The notes beneath the pieces were generated by a model. The model saw nothing but the letters and a program-made list of their open reading frames with translations. It did not search any database and was not told where the DNA came from. Shown piece after piece: positions 58,625 to 64,000 of a stretch of 64,000 nucleotides of DNA. The DNA comes from Actinacidiphila sp. DG2A-62. Lineage in GTDB: Bacteria > Actinomycetota > Actinomycetes > Streptomycetales > Streptomycetaceae. Numbering within the stretch: the stretch's first letter is position 1; each line of letters opens with the position of its first letter. Both the position numbers and the translations under genes were made by a program. The stretch lies in NCBI RefSeq assembly GCF_035825295.1, contig NZ_JAYMGI010000002.1:620001-684000 (forward strand), written 5' to 3'.

Positions 58625-59449
58625 ATGACGAGCGTCCTGGTCATCGGCGCCACCGGCTACTCAGGCGCCTATGTGGCCGCGGCCTTCGCCGAGGCCGGTC
58701 ACCAGGTCTCGGCCCTGCAGCGGCCCGGCGGCCGCACCGTCCCCGACCGGTACCCCGCGGTGCCGGGCGACCTTTCCGACCCGGCCTCGCTGACCGCCGC
58801 GGCCCGCGGCTTCGACCTCGTGGTGCAGATCGGCCGCATCGAGGGCGACATCGAGCGGGAGGGCGCGAGGGCCCTGCTGGACTCCGGCGCCCGGCTGATC
58901 CACACCTCGGGCGCGGACGTGCTCGGGTCCGGCGAGGTCGCCGAGGACGACGACCCCAAGCCGCCGCCGATCGTCGGCTGGCGGGCCGAGGTGGAGCGCG
59001 CGGTGCTGGCCGGCGGAGGCGTCGTGGTCCGGCCCGGGCTGATCTACGGCAACCGCGGCGGCGTGGTGCAGGACATGTTCGTGCCGCTGGCGAACCGGAT
59101 CGGCGCCGGGGTCTACGTCGGCGCGCCCGGCGTGCGCTGGGCGGCGGTGCACGTGGAGGACCTGGCGCGGCTGTATCTGGAGGTGGCGGCGAAGGCGGCC
59201 CCCGGCACCGCGTGGAACGGCGTCAGCGAGACCGTCACCGTCGACCGGCTCGCCGCGGCGGTGGGCGGCGGCGTCGCCGTGTCCTGGCCGGAGGACGCCC
59301 CGGTGCCGCCGGAGATCGGCCTGATCGGCCCGCTGATGCGCTTCGACCAGGAGGTCAGCTCGGAGAAGACGCGGCGTGAGATGGGCTGGAAACCGCTGCA
59401 CGAGTCGATCGCCGACCACTACCTGCGCGAGCGCACAGCCGCCCGCTGA
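58625..59449 (+). CDS. NAD-dependent epimerase/dehydratase-like protein
   Basis: A 274-residue short-chain, atypical SDR. VLVIGATGYSGAYVAAAFAEAGH (about 4-26) is the nucleotide-binding motif. The usual YxxxK is not evident; the region HTSGADVLGSGEVAEDDD occupies the active-site place. VVVRPGLIYGNRGGVV and WAAVHVEDLARLYLEV are family-typical. RBS GGAGGGG. Divergent from the ABC operon and ends at a hairpin. Confidence 0.85.
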   Translation: MTSVLVIGATGYSGAYVAAAFAEAGHQVSALQRPGGRTVPDRYPAVPGDLSDPASLTAAARGFDLVVQIGRIEGDIEREGARALLDSGARLIHTSGADVLGSGEVAEDDDPKPPPIVGWRAEVERAVLAGGGVVVRPGLIYGNRGGVVQDMFVPLANRIGAGVYVGAPGVRWAAVHVEDLARLYLEVAAKAAPGTAWNGVSETVTVDRLAAAVGGGVAVSWPEDAPVPPEIGLIGPLMRFDQEVSSEKTRREMGWKPLHESIADHYLRERTAAR

Positions 59450-59469
59450 CCGGTGTGACGCACGAGCGC

Positions 59470-59501
59470 GGCGCCCGTCCCGCACGGCCGGGACGGGCGC
59501 C
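59470..59501. terminator. Perfect 12-bp hairpin between epimerase-like and P450 genes
   Basis: GGCGCCCGTCCC (59470-59481) pairs with GGGACGGGCGCC (59490-59501), loop 8 nt; the genes converge here. Confidence 0.75.
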
Positions 59502-59518
59502 GCGGTGTGCCGGCCCGG

Positions 59519-60772
59519 TCAGGCGGCCGGCACGGGAACGGCCGCCACGGGAGCGGCCGACACCAGCACGGGCACCTCACGGTGGCCGTTCATGATGAAG
59601 GTGCCCTGGGGCTCCAGCTCCCCGACGTCGACCGCCATCCGCAGGTCGGGGAACCGCTCGAACAGCGCCGGCAGCGCGATCGCGGCCTGGAGCGTGGCCA
59701 GCGGCATGCCCAGACAGCGGTGCGGGCCGTAGCCGAAGCCGAGGTTGGTCTTGTCCGCGCGGGTGATGTCGAACTCGCCCGCGGTCTCGCCGTGCAGCTC
59801 CGGGTCACGGCCGATGGCCGAGTAGCCGATCAGCACCAGGTCGCCCTTGGCGACGGTGACGCCGCCGATCTCGACGTCCTCGGTGGCGTAGCGGAACGGC
59901 AGCTGCGCCACCGCCCCCTCCTTGCGGACCGTCTCCTGGAACACCGCGTCCCAGCCGTAGCGGCCGGTGCGCACCAGCTCCAGCTGGTCCGGGTGGGTCA
60001 GCAGGTCCAGCACGGCGTGCGCCAGCACGTTGGACACCGTCTCGGTGCCGGCGCCGAACATGAGGTGCAGGGTGCCGACCGTCTCCTCGTCGGTCAGCGG
60101 AGTGTCGCCCTCCTCGCGCGCCGAGATCAGCGTCGTCGTCAGGTCGTCGCCCGGCTCGCGCCGCTTGGTCTCCACCAGGTCGGTCATCGCCGACTGCCAC
60201 TGGTGCAGGTTCGCCTCCGCCTGCTCGGCGCTGTTGGTGGTCTTGCTGTTGACCACCGAGCCCTGGAGCACGCCGGCCCGCGCGGACTCCGGAACCCCGA
60301 ACAGGTCGCAGATCACCGTCGCGGCGAGCGGGTAGAAGTAGCGGGACTTGACGTCGACCGGCTCGCCGGCCGGGGTGGCGGCGATGTCGTCGAGCAGCCG
60401 GGCGACGATCTTCTCGATCATCGGCCGGGCCTTCTCCACCTGCCGGGTCGTGAAGGCGTGCGAGACCAGCTTGCGCAGCCGGTCGTGGTCGGCGCCGTCA
60501 TGGGTGTTCATGTTGTCCATGACGACCCAGGTGATGAGTTCCCAGTCGGGCGGCACTTCACCGTTGATGAATGCGGGCCAGTGCTCTCGGGCGTTCTTCG
60601 CGAAACGCGGGTCCACCAGAACGCTCTTGGCGATCTCGTAATTCGTGATCGACCAGGCGTGGAATCCTCCCGGGACCTCCACCAGGGTGACCGGGCCCTG
60701 GGCCCGGATGCGTTCGCCCTCGGCGTGTACATCCTGACCGGTGCGGTCAAGGACGATCGGGCACTTGCCCAT
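59519..60772 (-). CDS. Cytochrome P450
   Basis: A 417-residue soluble bacterial P450 that uses ferredoxin-supplied electrons to oxidise a substrate. I-helix LMFGAGTETVS has Glu where most have Asp before the conserved Thr; K-helix QETVRKEG supplies ExxR; the heme loop FGYGPHRCLGMPLA has the Cys ligand (about 353). The N-terminus MGKCPIVLDRTGQDVHAEGERI and ATG at 60772 follow a GGAGG site. The longer frame through 61465 is overlapped by the YCII gene and was rejected. No ferredoxin gene is adjacent. Confidence 0.92.
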   Translation of the reverse strand: MGKCPIVLDRTGQDVHAEGERIRAQGPVTLVEVPGGFHAWSITNYEIAKSVLVDPRFAKNAREHWPAFINGEVPPDWELITWVVMDNMNTHDGADHDRLRKLVSHAFTTRQVEKARPMIEKIVARLLDDIAATPAGEPVDVKSRYFYPLAATVICDLFGVPESARAGVLQGSVVNSKTTNSAEQAEANLHQWQSAMTDLVETKRREPGDDLTTTLISAREEGDTPLTDEETVGTLHLMFGAGTETVSNVLAHAVLDLLTHPDQLELVRTGRYGWDAVFQETVRKEGAVAQLPFRYATEDVEIGGVTVAKGDLVLIGYSAIGRDPELHGETAGEFDITRADKTNLGFGYGPHRCLGMPLATLQAAIALPALFERFPDLRMAVDVGELEPQGTFIMNGHREVPVLVSAAPVAAVPVPAA

Positions 60773-61009
60773 GTGCGCCTCCACACGGATTCGGCAGTGT
60801 TTTCGGGTGCGCGTACCGAAAGCATAGGAATAGGCGATGTCGCGGCTTTCTCCCTCCTTGCCGTCTATCGGGCGATGCCTGCGGAAACGGGCTGTCGGCC
60901 GGGGTACGACAGTTCCGGACTTGTGCTGCCCGCCGATGCGCGGAAGAGTTCTCGTGAGCGCCGCCGCCCCGCCGGGCGGCACCGACGGGGAAGGACGAAC
61001 GGACCGACC

Positions 61010-61360
61010 ATGCCGCAGTACCTGCTGCTCATCCATGACAACGAGGCCGACTGGGACGCCGCCGACGAGGCCGAGCACCGCGCCCTGGACGAGGCGCACG
61101 AGGTCTTCAACCGCGAGCACGCCGATGTCATCGTGGCCAGCGCCCACCTGCAGCCGACGTCGACCGCCACGGTGGTCAGGGAGGACGGCCGGGGCGGGCA
61201 CCTGGTGACCGACGGCGCGTACGCCGAGACCAAGGAGGCGCTCGGCGGTTACTACATCATCGACGTCCCCGACCTCGACGCGGCGCTCGCGGTCGCCAAG
61301 CGGCTGCCGTTCTTCGGCAAGGTCGGCGACGCGGCCGTCGAGGTGCGGCCGCTGTACTGA
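61010..61360 (+). CDS. DGPF/YCII-domain protein
   Basis: A 116-residue protein: MPQYLLLIHDNEADWDAADEAEHRALDEAHEVF, GAYAETKEALGGYYIIDVPDLDAALAVAKRLPFF and a C-terminal VEVRPLY are family hallmarks. Encoded directly before an ECF42-type sigma factor, the standard partner of DGPF proteins, 10 bp apart. Confidence 0.9.
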   Translation: MPQYLLLIHDNEADWDAADEAEHRALDEAHEVFNREHADVIVASAHLQPTSTATVVREDGRGGHLVTDGAYAETKEALGGYYIIDVPDLDAALAVAKRLPFFGKVGDAAVEVRPLY

Positions 61361-61370
61361 GGGCCCGTCG

Positions 61371-62615
61371 TTGACCACGGGGAGGCGGGCGAGCGTCGCC
61401 GAGGCCGTCGCGGAGGCGCACCGCAAGCAGTGGGCCCTGGTGCTCGCCGCGACGGTACGGGTCACCCGCGACCTGGACCTGGCCGAGGAGTGCGTCCAGG
61501 ACGCCTATGCCAAGGCCCTGGTGGCGTGGGGCGACACCGGCATCCCGGACCGGCCGGGCGCGTGGCTGACCACCACCGCGCGCAACCGCGCCGTCGACAT
61601 GATCCGCCGCGAGGCGTTCCTGCGCACCACGATCCCGCTGCTGGCGGGGGACGAGGCGGGCTACGACCCGCAGGACGGCGAGGACATCCCGGACGAGCGG
61701 CTGCGGCTGATCTTCACCTGCTGCCATCCCGCGCTGGCCCCGCAGTCGCAGGTGGCGCTGACGCTGCGGCTGGTGTGCGGGCTGACCACCGCGCAGATCG
61801 CCCGGGCGTTCCTGGTCGGCGAGGCCACGATGGCGGCCCGGATCACCCGCGCGAAGAAGAAGATCGCCGCGGCCCGGATACCGTACGTGATCCCGGACTC
61901 GGAGGAGCTGCCCGAGCGGATCGACGCCGTGCTGACCGTGGTCGACCTGCTGTTCACCACCGGGCACGTGGCGCCGAGCGGTCCGGACCTGGTGCACGCG
62001 GACGTCATCTCCCGCGCCACCGACCTGGCCCGCACGCTGCGCGAACTGCTGCCCGGCGACGCGGAGGTGGCGGGCCTGCTGGCGCTGATCCTGCTCACCG
62101 ACGCCCGCCGCGCGGCCCGGCTGGACACCTCCGGGGCGCCGGTGCTGCTGGCCGACCAGGACCGGGCCCGCTGGGACCGCGCGGCGATCGCCGAGGGGCT
62201 GGTGCTGGTGCGCAGGGCGCTGCGCCGCCGCCCGCCCGGCCGGTTCGGGCTGCGCGCGGCCATCGCGGCCGTGCACGCCGAGGCGCCGTCCTGGGAGGCC
62301 ACCGACTGGCAGGAGATCGTGGGGCTCTACGACCTGCTGATCAGGCGCTGGCCGACCCCGGTGACCGCCCTCAACCGCGCGGTCGCCATCGGCTTCGCCC
62401 GCGGCCCCGAGGCGGGCCTGACCGCGCTGGCGGAGCTGGCCGACGCACCGCAGCTGGCCGGGTACCCCTACGGCGCCGTGGCGCGCGGGGAGTTCCTCCG
62501 CCGGCTGGGCCGCACCGCCGAGGCCAGGTCCGCGTTCGAGGAAGCGCTGAAGACCACGGAGAATATGGTCGAGCGCGATTCGCTGCGCGCCCGGATCGCC
62601 GAACTGGACGGCTGA
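61371..62615 (+). CDS. ECF42-type sigma factor with C-terminal extension
   Basis: A 414-residue sigma factor. Region 2 (LAATVRVTRDLDLAEECVQDAYAKALVAW) and region 4 (LTLRLVCGLTTAQIARAFLVGEATMAARITRAKKKI) are followed by a 220-residue helical C-terminal extension; DERLRLIFTCCHPAL is diagnostic of this group. No anti-sigma gene is present; regulation is thought to act through the extension and the DGPF partner (family knowledge). The start is a TTG at 61371 after GAGGG; a GTG-less alternative is not evident. Confidence 0.9.
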   Translation: MTTGRRASVAEAVAEAHRKQWALVLAATVRVTRDLDLAEECVQDAYAKALVAWGDTGIPDRPGAWLTTTARNRAVDMIRREAFLRTTIPLLAGDEAGYDPQDGEDIPDERLRLIFTCCHPALAPQSQVALTLRLVCGLTTAQIARAFLVGEATMAARITRAKKKIAAARIPYVIPDSEELPERIDAVLTVVDLLFTTGHVAPSGPDLVHADVISRATDLARTLRELLPGDAEVAGLLALILLTDARRAARLDTSGAPVLLADQDRARWDRAAIAEGLVLVRRALRRRPPGRFGLRAAIAAVHAEAPSWEATDWQEIVGLYDLLIRRWPTPVTALNRAVAIGFARGPEAGLTALAELADAPQLAGYPYGAVARGEFLRRLGRTAEARSAFEEALKTTENMVERDSLRARIAELDG

Positions 62616-62641
62616 CCCGGGCGTTCGGCCCACCCGGGCAA

Positions 62642-63819
62642 TCACACGAAGAACGAGTTGGGCTCCAGACCGCTCAGCACCCGGCCGTACAGCTCCAGGT
62701 TGGTGCTCGGCAGGTTCATCGCGTGGATGGTGACCGCCTGGACGTCCCGGCGGAAGCGCTGGATCGGGCGGTTCGCGAAGATCGACGACGCGCCGCTCGC
62801 CGAGGCGAGCAGCTCGACCGCCTCGGAGGCCAGCTGGCACACCCGGCCGACCGCCACCCGGGCGTACGCGCGCTCCTGGAGCGACCACGGTTCGCCGCTC
62901 AGCGCCTTGTCGTCGACCATGGCGGCGATCTTGCGGGCGTGGAACTCCGCCTCGTCGGTCTTCAACGCGGCCTCGCCCGCCTGCAGATGGGTGATGGGGG
63001 CGTCGGCCTGCCGCTCGTAGTCGGTGTTGGTGATGGGCCTGCGGCGATCAGCTCCTGGAACTCCTCGGCCGCGCCGCGCGCCATGCCCACCAGCTTTCCG
63101 CAGGTCGCGGCGGACACCGCGGCGACCATCGGGACGCGGAACATCGGCGAGGCGGCGTTGAGCCGGGAGGCGTACTGCTGCTGGAGCAGCGACGGGATCG
63201 GGATGTACCAGCCCGCCGGGACGAAGACGTCCCGCGCGGTCACGGTGACGCTGCCGGTGCCCTTCAGCCCCGCGACGTCCCAGTCCTCGACCGTGCGCAT
63301 CGCGCTCATCGGCGCGACCGCCATCACCGGCAGCGGCCCTTCGGGCGTCGGCAGGATCGCCGAGAGCAGCTTCCACCTGCTGTGCGCCGCACCGCTGTTG
63401 AACGCCCAGGAGCCGTTGACCACGATCCCGCCGTCGGCCGGCTCGGCGGTGGCGGTGGGCGCGAACGTCCCGCAGATCCGCACGTCCGGGTCGGCGAACA
63501 CCTCGTCCTGGACCTCGTCGGGCAGCAGTCCGACGTTCCAGGACATGATCCACCAGGCGACCACGTCGAAGGCCGTCGAGCCGTCCGCCCGGCCCAGTTC
63601 GATGCTCACGTCCACCAGCGTGGAGGTGTCGCACTCGAAGCCGCCGTAGCGGGCCGGCACCCGCATCCGGAAGATGCCGGCGTCGGTGAGCGCGCGCACG
63701 CTCTCGTCGGCCAGCCGGCCGTTGCGCTCGCCCCACTCGGCGTGGGCGCGCAGCACCGGCAGCAGCGCGGCTGCCCGCGCCTGCCACTCGGCCCGGTCGG
63801 GCCTCACCTCTGTCTCCAC
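62642..63819 (-). CDS. Group D flavin-dependent monooxygenase / acyl-CoA-dehydrogenase-like enzyme (one apparent frameshift)
   Basis: About 392 residues after correction. WQARAAALLPVLRAHAEWGERNGRLADESVRALTDAGIFRMRVPARYGG is the N-terminal helical domain of the HsaA/KijD3-like group. GSWAFNSGAAHSRW, DWDVAGLKGTGSVTVTARDVFVPAG and the C-terminal ASGASSIFANRPIQRFRRDVQAVTIHAMN follow. The frame switch is near 63038-63046, where one added base gives LIAGRPITNTDYERQADAPITHLQ. GTG start at 63819. Members use reduced flavin to hydroxylate phenols, amines or sulfur compounds. A separate flavin reductase would be needed; none is visible. Confidence 0.85.
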
Positions 63820-63915
63820 GGCGTTCCTCCTCGGTCCGTGCGGTCGGTCGGGTACGTCCTGCGGGGCTTGCGGTCGTCGGCGCCGCCGCGGCGGCCGGGC
63901 TCGGGCGCGCCGGGC

Positions 63916-64000
63916 TCAGGCCCGCCGGCGCAGCGCCGCGGCGAACGAGCGCAGGTCGGCCACCAGCAGGTCCGGCTGCTCCATGGCGGCGAAGTGGCCG
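63916..64000 (-). CDS. Epoxide hydrolase / alpha-beta hydrolase, C-terminal end only
   Basis: The last 28 codons of a gene that enters from the right edge: GHFAAMEQPDLLVADLRSFAAAL and a short basic tail. GHFAAMEQP with the catalytic His is the C-terminal signature of epoxide-hydrolase-like alpha/beta hydrolases. Stop at 63916. Same strand as the monooxygenase gene, 96 bp upstream of its start. Confidence 0.75.
   Translation of the reverse strand, partial: GHFAAMEQPDLLVADLRSFAAALRRRA

Noticed and set aside
59519..61465. P450 extended to 648 residues
   Set aside because: The extra N-terminal part overlaps the YCII gene; the normal P450 start with GGAGG is at 60772.

Overview
The window is GC-rich actinobacterial DNA, most probably from a streptomycete or close relative. 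This is inferred from the extreme third-position GC, the frequent GTG starts with GGAGG-type ribosome sites, ATGA/GTGA gene overlaps, and typical gene families (ECF42-type sigma factor with a DGPF partner, AfsR-like STAND ATPase, CUT1 lipoprotein transporter, HxlR/MarR/TetR regulators). No rRNA, tRNA, CRISPR array, transposase or integrase was seen.

Positions 1-17740 form a polysaccharide-utilisation locus. A LacI-type regulator is followed on the minus strand by a GH3 glycosidase, a CE7 acetyl esterase and a GH2 beta-galactosidase. On the plus strand run a FAD oxidoreductase, a lipoprotein sugar-binding protein, two CUT1 permeases, a secreted beta-helix protein and a GH42 beta-galactosidase. 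An 11-bp sequence is shared by imperfect palindromes at the two divergent control regions and is the likely LacI operator. Positions 17877-23446 hold a TetR-controlled catabolic operon (FAH-family hydrolase, acyl-CoA ligase, MFS carrier, metallo-beta-lactamase-fold hydrolase).

Positions 23512-39802 are mixed core and accessory genes: VOC proteins, an enolase, an HxlR-redoxin fusion, a threonine-dehydratase-like enzyme, a DUF1906 secreted protein, a quinone-oxidoreductase-like enzyme, a GlxA-type regulator, a lipoprotein, a sigma-like protein with a C-terminal membrane helix, a STAND ATPase with an internal tetrapeptide repeat, a peptidase E homologue, a divergent MarR/VOC pair with twin operators, and a cold-shock protein upstream of a DEAD-box helicase.

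Positions 40528 to the right edge look like a secondary-metabolite region. Its core is a dissociated NRPS-like set: a carrier-condensation didomain protein facing a five-gene, mostly overlapping operon (thioesterase-like protein, FemAB/BioF2-like acyltransferase, ATP-grasp ligase, free carrier protein, free adenylation domain with a glycine-like specificity code). Around it lie an LLM oxidoreductase, a GMC oxidase divergent from a class III aminotransferase, an ABC-ABC-DUF899-GT2 operon, an epimerase-like protein, a P450, a DGPF/ECF42 pair, a group D flavin monooxygenase-like enzyme and the end of an epoxide hydrolase. I do not recognise the product; this is the best candidate for an undescribed system.

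Nine genes need a frame correction, ten single-base corrections in all, and every one is a missing base, often in a short G/C run. The corrected proteins have normal length and intact motifs, so these are most likely sequencing deletions. They are annotated here as repaired CDSs.
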